A stretch of DNA of 64,000 bases from AP-15 sp963738185 (GCA_963738185.1 CAVTVA010000003.1:2046001-2110000); one strand, 5' to 3'; positions 38,901 through 48,643 are shown, counted from the first letter of the stretch. Notes: a model not told the origin generated them from the sequence alone. Program-made: numbers and translations.

Positions 38901-39358
38901 GCCAGCGCCTCCGCAGCCCCGCGCTCCTCAATCACCGCAAATTCGGGCGAAACCCCCGCCTCCAGCGGAAAGCGGCGCAGCAGGGTCTGGCAGAAGGCGT
39001 GGATCGTCGCGATCTTGATCCCGCCCGGGGCATCGAGAACCAGCGCGAACAGCCGGCGCGCCCGCGCGATCGTTGCCTCGCCGGGGAATTCCCCGGTCAA
39101 TTTGTGTAGCGCCTGCGCCAGCGCGCCAGGCGGCATCGTCGCCCATTCGGCCAATCGGGTGTCGAGCCGGTTGGCCATCTCGGCCGCGGCGGCGCGGGTA
39201 AAGGTCAGGCACAGCACGCGAGCGGGGTCGGTGCCGTCGAGCATCAGGCGCAGCAAGCGCTCGGTCAGCACCGTGGTCTTGCCGGTGCCGGCCGAGGCCG
39301 ATACCCAGACCGAGCTGCGCGGGCCGGCCTCGCGCCGTGCCGCTGCCGCGCCGGTCAT
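35936..39358 (-). CDS. addA: AddA helicase-nuclease (double-strand break repair)
   Basis: A 1,140-residue superfamily 1 helicase with C-terminal RecB-like nuclease, subunit A of the AddAB complex that resects broken DNA ends for RecA. Walker A is VSASAGTGKTTVLTERLL near residue 20; motif Ia VLCLTFTRAAAAEMANRL; motif II ILIDEAQDTNPEQWEIV; motif III VFAVGDAKQSIYSFQRA; motif V/VI RILTVHGAKGLEAPVVFLPD and YVGLTRAQDRLY. The nuclease motif is RVLIVDYKT near residue 1075. The frame is intact over its full length. Its ATG overlaps the addB stop (ATGA), so the two subunits are translationally coupled. Confidence 0.95.
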   Translation of the reverse strand: MTGAAAARREAGPRSSVWVSASAGTGKTTVLTERLLRLMLDGTDPARVLCLTFTRAAAAEMANRLDTRLAEWATMPPGALAQALHKLTGEFPGEATIARARRLFALVLDAPGGIKIATIHAFCQTLLRRFPLEAGVSPEFAVIEERGAAEALAEAAQRVILAARGRHDPELAEALGIVAGHAAEERFAELMRALAQERGKLRRALAEGHAALRHRLSAALGVPAETHAETLAEAFCAADAGDEAGLRAVAAALAEGKVSDRLLGKVLATWCASPEHRLSMLDAYLAGFLTEQREIKQRLVTNDTARAACAAGCDARTILAAEAERVYRFAKARAAAVLCEATCALARLGEALLRTYGEGKRLAGVLDFDDLVETAGDLLRRPGVAPWVLFKLDGGLDHILIDEAQDTNPEQWEIVAALAEEFFAGEGARDRIRTVFAVGDAKQSIYSFQRADPQAFSHMRRHFQERVSNANQDWKLLPLEISFRSTEPVLQAVDAIFRQPEARDGVALDGGEIRHFAARAGHAGRVELWPTVPAPPDEPDPEALPIAHRRVLEPWARLARAIAATIGQWLDAGERLEARDRPLRAGDVMVLVRRRNEFVGELLRALKERGIPVAGADRLVLTDQLAVQDLVALGRFLLFPEDDLTLATVLKGPLFDLDEDTLFDLCHGRGNQRLWSRLRARAGSSAKLHAVAARLADWLARADFVPPYELYGEILGAERGRHALLYRLGPEADDPVEEFLGLALAYEREHAPSLQGFLRWLVAGDTEVKRDLAARRRDEVRILTVHGAKGLEAPVVFLPDTMALPEQKTTLLWAGADELPLWKPPGDHVAPLYRAEKEAWRRRQLQEYRRLLYVGLTRAQDRLYLCGWQTRRQQLAELSWHTLCRAGLAGLAQPFDFDAAALIGGDGWSGEGLRLECTQTARPVREETTQTGSAAELPDWASAPPPAEPDPPRPLIPSRPSGAEPPATSPLAIGGRDRFKRGLIVHRLLQSLPELPQAEREPAARRFLALPTHNLAAAEQDEVRQETMAVLDHPEFGALFGPGSQAEVPLVGLIDGHALSGQIDRLVVAPDRVLIVDYKTMRPVPPSEAEVAPVYLRQMAIYRAALARIYPGRDIRCALLWTQGPLLMPISPERLSGHAS

Positions 39359-42300
39359 TCCTCGGCCTCGCTCCGGTTCACCCGCTCAAGATGCCGGTAA
39401 TCGGAGTAGCGCGGCTCCCACTCGCGCAACGGCATCGCCAAATAGGGTGTGGCAGGGTCGTCGAACCGCTCGACCAAGGCCTGCAGCCGGGCGACCGCAC
39501 GGTCGGTCAGGGCGCCGGGATCGCCGTCGTCGATCGCGAGCCGCTCGCCGGCCGGATGCCCGCCGCCGAGCCGCCAATATTCGAGCCCCGTCGGCATGCC
39601 GCTGATTGCGCCAAAATTGCCGCCGCGCAGGATCGCACCCTCCAGCGGCAATTGCGGCGCGAACCCGGCTTGGATCTTTTTCCTGCTCGGCACCGCGCCG
39701 GTCTTGTAGTCGACCAGCAGAAAACCGCCCCCGGCGAGGCGGTCGATGCGGTCCGCCGTCGCGGTCAACTCGAACGGCCCGCCGGGTCCGTGGAGGGTCA
39801 GCCGGCCGGAGCGCTCGCTCAGGCTTTCGATGACCCCGGTGCGGTGCGTAGTTTCCTCGGCGATCAACCAACGCACGATACGTTCGAAGCGCGGCCACCA
39901 GAACGCCCAGGCGCCGGGCCGCGACAGCACCGGCCCGAAGCTGGCGCGCCCGATCGCCAACAGCACGTCGCCGGCATCCTCGGGCAATTCGCGCGGAAAG
40001 CGGCGGGCGAATTCGGCCAGCGCCGCATGGATACAGATGCCGAGATCCGCGCGGCCGGGGTCAGCGTCGAGCTCGTCGAGCGCCTTCAGCCGCAGAATGT
40101 GGCGGGCATAGATCGCATAAGGGTCGGCGAGCCAGGTCTCGATTTGGGTGACCGACAGGCGGCGCGGCCGGGTGGCGAGCGGCGGGCGCGGCTCGCGGCG
40201 GCGGCAGCGGCCGATATGGCGCCGCGTCGAGCAGCCGGGCGGCGGCCTCGACCTCGTGGTCCGGCCCGAGCATGCCATCGAGCCCAACCGCCTGCAGCAC
40301 GGTGTCGAGCCGCAGCAGCCAGCGCGACGGCACGGTCGGCGCCCCCTCGCTGCGGGCGGCGCGGGTCAGCGCCACCTCCGGCGCCGCGGCCGCCTGGGCG
40401 AAATCGTGCGCCGCGATGCCGATCGCCCGCTCCGGCGCGGCGATCTCAAAGGCCCGCCGCATCTGCCGCGACATCCACGGGTCCTGCGCGGCGGGACCCG
40501 GCCAGGTGCCCTCGTTCAGCCCGCCCAGGACAACGAGGTCGGCCTGCTGCAGCCGCGCCTCGACAAGGCCCCAGATCGCCAGCCGAGGGTGGCGGCCAAA
40601 CGCCGGCCGCACGACGGCGCCGGCCGCGAGCGCCTCGAACAATGCCGGGTAGTGACGGCCGGGCAGCGGCGGGAAATCGTCGGCCGCTTCGATCAGCTGA
40701 TGGCAAAAGCGCGCCGCCGTTTCGCCGGCGGCTTCGCGCCACAGCCGCGCGCCGCCAGGCTCGGCGTCGGTCGCCGCCAGCCGTTCCGCCGCCTCGACAT
40801 GGGCGGTGGCCAGGCGGGCGAGCGGCGCTGCGCCCGCCGCGAGCAGGCCCGGCAGGCCGCCGAGGCAGGTTTCGAGCCGGTCGGCAAAGCGGCGCAACCG
40901 CGGGTCGGCGCCGGCCAGCGCAGCTCTGAGCCCGGCCACGCCCGGGGCTGGGCGCGGCCCCAGGATCGCTTGTTCCAATGCCCGGGTCAGCTCGCGAAAG
41001 GCGGCGGGGGCGAGCCCACCGGCAGCCAGCGGATGCTTCAGCGCCGCCAGCAGCGGCACCGGCGCCAATTCGCTGGCGGCGAGGTCGAGCAGCAGGCGCA
41101 GGAATACGCCGGGCGGAGTGCGATTCAGCGGCACGCCGGCCGAATCGTCGATCTCGATGCCCCAGCGGCGCAGCTCGGCCGCCACCCGGCGCGCGAGTTC
41201 GCGATCGGGGGTGACGAGGGCGGCCGTGGCGCCGGGGGTTTCGAGCTTGCGCCGCAGCAGCAGCGCCACGGTCAGCGCCTCCTGATGCGCGCCGGCGCAC
41301 TCATAGCGGCTGAGCCCGGCGAGCGTCGCCGCCGGCAGCGGCGCGAGGCCGCGCCAGGCGTCGGTCGTTGTGGCCGGCCGCATCGCCTCGCCGATCAACC
41401 GCACCCGCCCGGAGCCGGGCGCGGCCAGCGAACGACCCTCATCCGCCTCCGCCCGGATCGTACCGCGGGGGGCGGCACCCTCGCCCGCAATGTGGGAGAG
41501 GGAGGACCCGGCCCCCACCCTAACTCTTCCCCGCAAGCGGGGGAGGGAGTAAGAGGGGGCTGGGTGGGTGAGGGTCGCCCCCTCCCAGTCCCGAACATCG
41601 CTCGGCGCGAGGCCGAGCGCCGCCAACAGCGTCGCCATCAGGTATTGCGGGTGGGCGTCGTCAGCTCCGATCGCGGCCCATTGCGCCGCATCGCAGCTTT
41701 GGTCGAGCCCGGGCAGGATCACAGCACCCCGATCGAGGCTGGCGACCACCGCGACCAGCTCGGTCATTGCCGGGATGCCGCCGACCAGCCCGGCGGCGAT
41801 GACCGGGTCGCCGGGCGGCGATCGGCGCCATTGCGCCGCCTGCTGCGCCAGCAAGCGGTTGCGCCGCTCGGCCGGATCGAGCGCGCCTTCGGCGGCGAGC
41901 ATCTCGGGCCAATGCCGCGGCAGGATTTCGAGAAAGGCGAGCACGATCTGCCAATGCTCGGCAAACTCGGCCGGCGCCAGATCGGCCAGCCGCGCGAAGC
42001 TCGCGCCCTCGGTGGCGACGGTGTCGAGAAACCGCGCGAGGCTGGCCGCGAGTGCCGCGGCCTGGCCCGGCAACAGCGGGTCGCGGCCGCGCCGCCTGCC
42101 CCATTCCAGCACCAGCCGGGTCAACAGCAATCGGCGCCGCAGCTCGGGGATCGCCGGGGGCACCGCCAGGCTGCCCTCATCCGCGGTCGCCTCGGCCAAC
42201 GACAGCTCGTCTGCGTCGAGATCGCCGACCGGCCGCATTCGCGGCAGCAGCAGCGGCGTTCCGGGCTCGCTTGCCGACGGGTGCCGCGCGCAGAAACGCT

Positions 42301-42452
42301 TCGCGCAAGGCGCGGGCGGCGCGCCGGGTCGGCAGCAGAATGGTGACGCGCGACAGCGCCAGCGGGTCGTCGCCGGTGCTGGCGAGCAGCCGCTGCGCCA
42401 GGGTGGCCAGAAATGGGCGGTCGGGAGCGATCGTGTAAAGCTTGGGCTGCAC
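39355..42452 (-). CDS. addB: AddB helicase/nuclease subunit, two frame breaks
   Basis: Subunit B of AddAB (about 1,030 residues). The GTG at 42452, preceded by GGGAGG, gives PKLYTIAPDRPFLATLAQRL and VTILLPTRRAARALREAF. After one extra base near 42275 the frame continues PGTPLLLPRMRPVGDLDADE through GLNEGTWPGPAAQDPWMS to RWLLRLDTVLQAVG. A second extra base near 40200 leads to LSVTQIETWLADPYAIYARH and the RecB-type nuclease motif GGGFLLVDYKTGAVPSRKK. All conserved blocks are therefore present and the gene is likely functional if the breaks are sequence errors. An in-frame palindromic repeat is embedded at 41434-41576. It is 23 bases after murU and overlaps addA by 4 bases. Confidence 0.9.
41434..41576. 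repeat. Palindromic repeat element inserted inside the addB reading frame
   Basis: A 143-base G/C-rich element bounded by near-perfect terminal inverted repeats (GACCCTCATCC and GGGTGAGGGTC) with an internal CCCCGCAAGCGGGGGAGGG hairpin. Related sequence is common between genes in alphaproteobacteria, and a relative occurs at 51676-51806. Here it adds about 50 residues (for example RLRGRVRVGAGSSLSH) between conserved AddB segments DVRDWEG and GRVRLIGEAMRP without breaking the frame. Confidence 0.75.
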
Positions 42453-42475
42453 TGCCGCCTCCCGCGCCCGAACCG

Positions 42476-43198
42476 CTAACGCTCGACGCGGTGCGAAGCA
42501 AGCCGCGCGCGAGTGGCGTCGAGCCCCGCGGGCGTGCCGATATGGAACCACTCGCCATCATGCACGATCGCCCGCAGGCGGCCCGTCGCTTCAGCCCGGT
42601 CGAACAAGCGGACCAGCGAGAAGACCCGGTCGGTCACGCCGTCGAACAGGCGGCGGTGCAACAGCTGAATGCCGGCGAACAGGTAGGGGGCGATCTCGCG
42701 CTCGCGGCGCCGGCGCGGGCGCCCCGAAGGATCGAGCAGGTAGTCGCCGCTGCCCTCATAGCCGACCGCCGTCACCGTGCGCTGCAGCAGCAGCATCGCG
42801 TCGGTTGAACCGGGGTCAAAGGAATGGGCCAGCCGCAGCAGTGCCGAATCCTTGCCGTCAAGCCAGAAGACATCGGCATTGACGACAAAAAAGGCCTCCC
42901 CGAGCGAGGCCAAGGCCCGTGCCACCCCGCCGCCGGTGTCGAGCAGCTCGGTTTCTTCGGAGATTTCGATGCGCGGCTGTTCCCGGATGGCGAGCTGCGC
43001 CGCGACCATCGCCGCCAGGTAGTGGGTGTTGACGACGACATGCTCGACACCGGCCGCCGCCAGCCGATCGATCGCGTGGTCGAGCAGGGTGCGGCCGTTG
43101 AGCTCGACAAGCGGTTTCGGCAGGGTCGCGGTCAGCGGGCGCAGCCGGGTTCCGAGCCCCGCCGCCAGCACCATCGCCTGCCGCGGCGGGACCTTCAC
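42476..43198 (-). CDS. murU: N-acetylmuramate-1-phosphate uridylyltransferase-like nucleotidyltransferase
   Basis: A 240-residue sugar-nucleotidyltransferase. The signature AMVLAAGLGTRLRPLTATLP with KPLVELNGRTLLDHAIDRLA is followed by the metal/nucleotide site FFVVNADVFWLDG. With the adjacent amgK kinase it forms the anomeric sugar kinase/MurU salvage route known in Pseudomonas, which turns recycled MurNAc into UDP-MurNAc and bypasses the fosfomycin-sensitive step. The GTG start overlaps the amgK stop by four bases (GTGA), indicating coupling; the longer frame up to 43696 is antisense-like. Generic glucose- or mannose-1-phosphate transferase is the alternative, but gene order supports MurU. 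Confidence 0.87.
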   Translation of the reverse strand: MKVPPRQAMVLAAGLGTRLRPLTATLPKPLVELNGRTLLDHAIDRLAAAGVEHVVVNTHYLAAMVAAQLAIREQPRIEISEETELLDTGGGVARALASLGEAFFVVNADVFWLDGKDSALLRLAHSFDPGSTDAMLLLQRTVTAVGYEGSGDYLLDPSGRPRRRREREIAPYLFAGIQLLHRRLFDGVTDRVFSLVRLFDRAEATGRLRAIVHDGEWFHIGTPAGLDATRARLASHRVER

Positions 43199-44283
43199 GC
43201 CGCACCGTTGAGGTCTGGCCTGCGCCTGGCGGGCGGCGGCAGATGGCGGTCGAGCCAGTGGGCAATCTCGTGCAGCGCCGGCTCGCGCAGTTCGGCCTCG
43301 AGCAGCCGCCAAAGGCGCGGAACATGGGCGAGATAGCCGGGCTTGCCGTCGCGTTGCCACAGCCGGGTGAAGATGCCGATAATCTTGCAGTTTCGCTGGG
43401 CGGCGAGGATTGCGGCCGAGCGCGCAAAAGCAGCGCGGTCGAACGCCGGGAAGGCGGCGAGATAGCGCTCGGTCATCGCCCGGCGCAATTGCGGCGGCAC
43501 GTCGCGCCGCGCATCCTCGAGCAGCGAGACCAGGTCGTAGGCTGGGGGGCCGCAGACCGCGTCCTGAAAATCGAGCAACCCGCAGCGCCGCACACCGCGG
43601 CGGCCGCGCAGCAACATCAAGTTGTCCACGTGAAAGTCGCGCAGCACCAAGGTCGGGGCGCCGAGCCCCGCCGCCTGCGACAGCACCGCGCGCCACAGCG
43701 CCAGATATTCGTCGCGCAGTGCCGTTGCGACCGGCGCGCCGAGCACGGCGGGCAAATACCAGTCGACGAGCAGCGCTGCTTCGCCCAGCTGCCGGCCGAT
43801 GTCGTAAGATGGCAGATCGGGTGGGTCGCGGTCGGCGGCGGCGGCCTGCTGCAACGCTGCCAAGGCGTCGACAGCGAGAGCGTAGAGGGCAGGCTCGTCG
43901 GCGCCGCGTTCCAAGAGCCGGGTGTAGGTGTCGTCGCCGAAATCCTCGATCAGCAGAAAGCCGCGGGCGTGGTCCTCGGCCAGCACCTCGGGCGCGCTGA
44001 GGCCGAGCCGGCGCAGGGTCGCTGCGACCGCGACAAAGGGGCCGACATCCTCCTGCGGCGGCGGTGCGTCCATCAAGATCGCGCTGTCCGGGCCGCGGCG
44101 CAGTCGGTAATAACGCCGAAACGACGCGTCGGCCGCGAGCGGGGCCGGGGCGGCGCCATCCCAGCCGCTGGCTTCGAGAAACGCCGCCATGTCTCGCCGA
44201 CGCGAGGCGACGGCCGCCATGGGCGGGGCGGCCGCGGCGGCGCGCAAACCGCCGAGCAGGCCCGTTGCGGCCGGCTCAGCCAT
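43195..44283 (-). CDS. amgK: Aminoglycoside-phosphotransferase-family sugar kinase (AmgK-like)
   Basis: A 362-residue kinase of the APH/choline kinase fold. ADASFRRYYRLRRGPDSAIL is the nucleotide-binding lobe, FLLIEDFGDDTYTRLL the hinge, LVLRDFHVDNLMLL the catalytic loop (Asp and Asn), and CGLLDFQDAVCGPPAYDLVS the metal-binding DFQDA. This matches AmgK, which phosphorylates the anomeric carbon of MurNAc/GlcNAc for cell-wall recycling. It lies between tsaE (8-base overlap with its end) and murU (4-base overlap), so the three genes are one translationally coupled unit. The methionine of MAEPAATGL was chosen for that overlap; kinase similarity begins about 30 residues later, so internal methionines are possible. 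Confidence 0.87.
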   Translation of the reverse strand: MAEPAATGLLGGLRAAAAAPPMAAVASRRRDMAAFLEASGWDGAAPAPLAADASFRRYYRLRRGPDSAILMDAPPPQEDVGPFVAVAATLRRLGLSAPEVLAEDHARGFLLIEDFGDDTYTRLLERGADEPALYALAVDALAALQQAAAADRDPPDLPSYDIGRQLGEAALLVDWYLPAVLGAPVATALRDEYLALWRAVLSQAAGLGAPTLVLRDFHVDNLMLLRGRRGVRRCGLLDFQDAVCGPPAYDLVSLLEDARRDVPPQLRRAMTERYLAAFPAFDRAAFARSAAILAAQRNCKIIGIFTRLWQRDGKPGYLAHVPRLWRLLEAELREPALHEIAHWLDRHLPPPARRRPDLNGAA

Positions 44284-44758
44284 CGGCGACGATTGCGGCC
44301 AGCCGCGCCAGCCAGTCGGCGCCGCCGGTGCAGGTGGCTCGCCGCGCTTCTGGGTGAGCGCCAAACGCCAGCGCGATTTCGAGGCGCTGCTGCGGCAACA
44401 GCGGGCCGAGGCGTTCGGGCCACTCGATCAGCGAGATGCCAGCGGCAAAGGCCTCCTCAATGCCGAGCTCCCAGGCTTCTTGCGCGACCTCGATGCGATA
44501 TAGATCGAAATGCCAGATCGCCGCGGCGTCGGTTTGATAGGTTTGCACCAGGGTGAAGGTTGGGCTCGGCACGTCCTCATCGGCATTGCCGCGGGCCCGG
44601 ATAAAGGCGCGGGCGAAGCTGGTCTTGCCGGCGCCAAGATCGCCGCGCAGCGCGATCACGTCGCCGGGGCGGGCCTGCGCCGCAATGCGGGCGGCGAACG
44701 CCGCGGTCGCGGCTTCATTTGGCAGGTCAAAGACGGGACGCAGGTCAAACAATGACAT
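44276..44758 (-). CDS. tsaE: tRNA threonylcarbamoyladenosine biosynthesis ATPase TsaE
   Basis: A 160-residue P-loop ATPase needed for t6A modification of ANN-decoding tRNAs, acting with TsaB, TsaC and TsaD. The Walker A motif is VIALRGDLGAGKTSFARAFI; further signatures are VPSPTFTLVQTY, IWHFDLYRIE, ELGIEEAF and SLIEWPERL. The C-terminal part is about as long as usual. The start at 44758 (MSLFDLRP) fits the family; the longer frame to 44935 adds unrelated residues. The 3' end overlaps amgK. The histidine kinase gene ends 214 bases upstream on the same strand. Confidence 0.94.
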   Translation of the reverse strand: MSLFDLRPVFDLPNEAATAAFAARIAAQARPGDVIALRGDLGAGKTSFARAFIRARGNADEDVPSPTFTLVQTYQTDAAAIWHFDLYRIEVAQEAWELGIEEAFAAGISLIEWPERLGPLLPQQRLEIALAFGAHPEARRATCTGGADWLARLAAIVADG

Positions 44759-44972
44759 CGCCTGTGCGTTGTATATCGCCGCCTGATTTACCCGCAAGAT
44801 CGACCGGATGCATGTGATCGAGATCCCGCTCGCGGGCGCTATCCGTGGTCTGCGGCGCGCCGTGTTCCGCCGGGGATGCGGACCCTGATCGGGTGCGAGA
44901 CCCACGGCGCCGGCAAATCGAGCGAATGTTGCCAATCCGGTCGAGAACGGGGCCGACCAACGCGAACCATTG

Positions 44973-47109
44973 TCACGCCGGCACCCCCCGATTGCTCAGA
45001 TGCTCGCCGGCGGCGAGCAGACTGCAGCTGCGCGCGCCAGCGGTCATGGCTGCATCGGAGACATTGTCCAGGCCCCCGCCGGGGCGCGAGCCGACAGCCG
45101 TGCCGGTCGCCGGCGCGGCGGCGCACAGCCCGAGATCGCGCCCGGCAGGCAACCGGCACGCGACCTGGGTGCCGCACCCGGACGCCGCGCGAATTTCAAC
45201 GGTTCCGCCATGCAGCTCGATCAAATTCCTAACCAGCGACAGGCCAAGCCCCGAGCCAGCCTGGCGCTCGCCGCGCGCAAATTTGTCGATCACGGGAGCC
45301 TGGCCCGAGAGAGCGATGCCGGGCCCCGTATCGGTGACGGTCAGCACCAGCTCATCGCCGCAGCATGCAGCCTCGACCTCGATCGCGCCGCCGGGCGGGG
45401 TGAATTTGATGGCGTTTGAGATCAGGTTGAACAGAGCCTGCTTGAGCCGCCGTTCGTCGGCCTCGATCGGCTCGATCCCGCGCCGGGCAGCGCAGGCTGA
45501 GATCGAGCCCGCGGTTGCGCGCCGGCGCCAGCGCCAGCCCAATGACCGCATCGAGCATGTCCGGAAGGTTCACCGGGCCGCGCTCCAGCACTATGTAGCC
45601 GGCCTCGATCCTCGCCAGATCAAGGATGTCGTTGATCGACGTCATCAACTGGTGCGCGCTGTCGAGGACCCCGCGACAATATTCCGACTGGCTAGGGTTG
45701 AGCGGACCGAAATACTGGTTATTCAGGATTTCGGCAAACCCAATGACCGTGTTCAGCGGGGTGCGCAGCTCGTGCGAGATGCTGGCGATAAACTCGCTTT
45801 TGAGCCGATCGGCAGTTTCGAGCGCCTCGTTGCGCTGGCGCAATGCCCGCTCGACCTTGACCGTATCGCTGACATCGAGATAGGTCAGCAGCACCTCGCC
45901 ATCGGGCAATGGCACACTCGCCACCTGCAGCATCGAGCCGTCGCGGCGGTAGAGCGGCCCGCTCGACAAGGCCTGCGCCGTCACCTTGGCGATGATCCCC
46001 TCCCTGACCCGCGCCCAATCGCCGCCATCATCGATAAACTCGCGGGTCCGATCGGTGATCTCACCGATATGCGGGTCGCCGGCGACATCCGCGTTCGACA
46101 AACCCCAGATTGCGCGAAAGGCAGGGTTGTGCAGCTTTAGCCGGCCGTCGCTGCCATAGACGGCTATCCCTTCGAACAGGTGGTCGAGGGTCGCGCGCTG
46201 CACCTGGATCAGCGTGTTGTACGAGCATTCGAGCGCCAACCGGTCGCTGACGTCCTCATAGACAAAGGTGAGCCCGCCAAACGGGTGCGGCGATACCGTC
46301 AGCTGCAAGGTGCGCCCGTCGGGCAGATGCATCAATTCGTGCCGCGGCTCGATCAGCGAGGTGAACATGGCGCAGCGCTCGCGCTTGAAGGCGCGGAAAT
46401 CGGCGAATTCCGGCAGGCGGCGGGTTTCGCGCAGGCGCTCGAGGATCTCGTCGAGACCGGGCTCGGCGGCTAGCCAGGCCTCCGCGATCCCGCACAACGC
46501 AGCAAAAGCGGTATTGAAAAAGCTCAGCCTTTTATCGGGGCCAAAGATGGCGACCGCCGCAGAGATGCTTTCGAGCACGCCGGCATGGGCGTCGAGGTGA
46601 CGGCACAGCTGCGCCTGGGCGGTTTCGACATCGCTGCGATCGACGGCAAAGCCGATCGTTTCGCCGGCGGCGCCCGCTCGCTCGGTCACTTCGAGCAGCC
46701 GGCGCTCCCCGCCGATCACGACATGAATATCGATGGGAGGGGCCGTTGCAACCGCCGGGGTGCGTGGCTTCTCGCGGCCGGTCGGAACCAGGGCGCGGCC
46801 TTCGGCCAACACGGTTTCGCGGCTTATGCCGAGGGCGGCGGCGTAGCTCAGGTTGCAATCGACGATGCGATGGTCGCGACAGCGCCATACCGGGATCGGC
46901 AGCGCATCGAGGGTTTCGCGCAGACGGGCGGCCTCCTGATGTGCATGCCGCGCGGCTGCCGCTGCCTGCGTGCAACGGCCCTCGAGCTGCGCCATCTCGC
47001 GCAGATGCCGGCGCAATCGGCGCGCGCTGCGGCGCCATAAGGCGCTGATGCCAATCGCGATGATTGCCGCACATACCGCTGCTGCTGCACCGACCATGCG
47101 GCACCCCAT
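44973..47109 (-). CDS. PAS-domain sensor histidine kinase, one frame break
   Basis: Membrane-bound hybrid-less histidine kinase of about 710 residues. One N-terminal membrane segment (VGAAAAVCAAIIAIGISALW) is followed by a helical linker and several PAS domains (ALPIPVWRCRDHRIVDCNLS; SISAAVAIFGPDKRLSFFNT; LFEGIAVYGSDGRLKLHNPA). The dimerisation/phosphoacceptor motif is EFIASISHELRTPLNTVIGF. At about 45490 one extra base shifts the frame; the ATPase domain continues with EADERRLKQALFNLISNAIK (N box), TVTDTGPGIAL (G1) and GSGLGLSLVRNLIELHGG (G2). The end is uncertain because the frame runs on for about 60 low-complexity residues after ACRLPAG. No response-regulator gene is adjacent. Its place between ahcY and tsaE is conserved in related genomes as I recall. 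Confidence 0.85.
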
Positions 47110-47236
47110 GCACCTGATGGTTAGGAACGCGTGTCAGCGCCCCCTCAATACGGGTATTATAGGGGTGAATTTTATCGAAGAAAAGAGGTTGTTTTCGTTC
47201 TGTCCACAAAAAGTTGCTAATTTTCCCCAAATGCGG

Positions 47237-48549
47237 TCAGTATCGGTAGTGCTCGGGCTTGTACGGTCCGGCACGGTCGAGCCCGAGATAGCCGGCCTGG
47301 GCCGGGCTGAGCCGGGTCAGCTTGACCCCAAGCTTGGCAAGATGCAGGGCGGCCACCTTTTCGTCGAGATGCTTGGGCAGCACGTAGACCTGGTTCTGGT
47401 ATTTGCCGGGGTTGGTCCACAGCTCGATCTGGGCCAGCACCTGGTTGGTAAAGGAAGCGCTCATCACAAAGCTCGGATGGCCGGTGGCGCAGCCGAGATT
47501 GACGAGCCGGCCCTTGGCCAGGACGATCAGCCGCTTGCCGTCCGGGAAGACGACCTCGTCGACCTGCGGCTTGACCTCTTCCCAGGCATAGTTGCGCAGC
47601 GCCTCGATCTGGATTTCGCTGTCGAAATGGCCGATGTTGCAGACGATCGCGCGGTCTTTCATCTGCCGCATGTGGTCGATCGTGATCACGTCGATGTCGC
47701 CGGTCGCGGTGACGAAAATGTCGCCGATGCGGCGGCCGCCTCGTCCATCGTCGTCACCTGATAGCCTTCCATCGCCGCCTGCAGCGCGCAGATCGGGTCG
47801 ATCTCGGTGACCATGACGCGCGCGCCCTGGCTGCGCAGGCTCGCCGCCGAGCCCTTGCCGACATTGCCAAAACCGCACACCACCGCGATCTTGCCGGCCA
47901 GCATCACATCGGTCGCCCGCTTGATGCCGTCGACCAGGCTCTCGCGGCAGCCGTAAAGATTGTCGAATTTCGACTTGGTGACGCTGTCGTTGACGTTGAT
48001 CGCCGGCGCTTTGAGCGTCCCCTTGCGCATCATCTCGTAGAGCCGGTTGACCCCGGTCGTGGTCTCCTCCGAGATGCCGCGGATCTCGCGCAAGAGGTCC
48101 GGGTATTTGTCGTGCAGCACCTTGGTCGCGTCGCCGCCGTCGTCGAGCACCATGTTTGGCGCCCAATCGCCAAGCGGACTTCCGGCCGGCCCGCGCAAGG
48201 TCTGCTCGATGCACCATTCGTATTCGTCCTCGCTCTCGCCTTTCCAGGCGAAGACCGGGATGCCGCTTGCGGCGATCGCGGCGGCGGCATGGTCCTGGGT
48301 CGAAAAGATGTTGCACGAGCTCCAGCGCACCGTGGCGCCGAGATGGATCAGGGTCTCGATCAGCACCGCTGTCTGGATCGTCATGTGCAGGCAGCCGACA
48401 ATGCGTGCGCCGGCGAGCGGCCGGGCCGCGCCGAACTCGTCGCGCAACGCCATCAGCCCCGGCATCTCGGTCTCGGCGATCGCGATCTCGCGCCGCCCCC
48501 AATCGGCAAGGGCAATGTCGGCAACCTTATAGTCGGTGAAGGCGGGCAT
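47237..48549 (-). CDS. ahcY: Adenosylhomocysteinase, one frame break
   Basis: S-adenosylhomocysteine hydrolase, recycling the by-product of SAM-dependent methylation to homocysteine and adenosine; cytoplasmic, NAD-dependent. Signatures: DYKVADIALADWGRREIAIA, CLHMTIQTAVLIETL, VFAWKGESEDEYEWC, SVTKSKFDNLYGCRESL and the NAD-binding AVVCGFGNVGKGSA. At about 47735 the frame changes: MDEAAA ends one frame and IGDIFVTATGDIDVI starts the next, which continues to the C-terminal KHLDEKVAALHLAKL and DRAGPYKPEHYRY. The indel (one base lost, or two gained) lies in a GCGGCCGCC tract. Since the enzyme is a core function, a sequence error is the simplest explanation. A palindromic operator candidate lies upstream. 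Confidence 0.93.
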
Positions 48550-48621
48550 CGATGGGCTCTCCTATCGGGGTTGTCGCAGCCGGAACGCGTTGGCGCTGGC
48601 TTGCCGGCTTGACGATAGAAA

Positions 48622-48643
48622 CATATAAAGATATCGTTATACA
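48622..48643. promoter_or_regulatory. Palindromic operator candidate upstream of ahcY
   Basis: TATAAAGATATCGTTATA (48624-48641) is an imperfect palindrome around GATATC, in an AT-rich patch about 75 bases before the ahcY start. ATAAAGATATCTTTAT-type sites are, as I recall, recognised by ArsR-family SahR/SamR regulators of the methionine cycle; this identity is an inference. Confidence 0.45.

Noticed and set aside
36188..39109. 973-codon open frame on the plus strand
   Set aside because: It lies entirely antisense to addA, has no family motif and is the usual by-product of G+C-rich coding sequence.
48550..48621. SAM/SAH riboswitch before ahcY
   Set aside because: The leader is short and I could not find the conserved core or a pseudoknot pattern.
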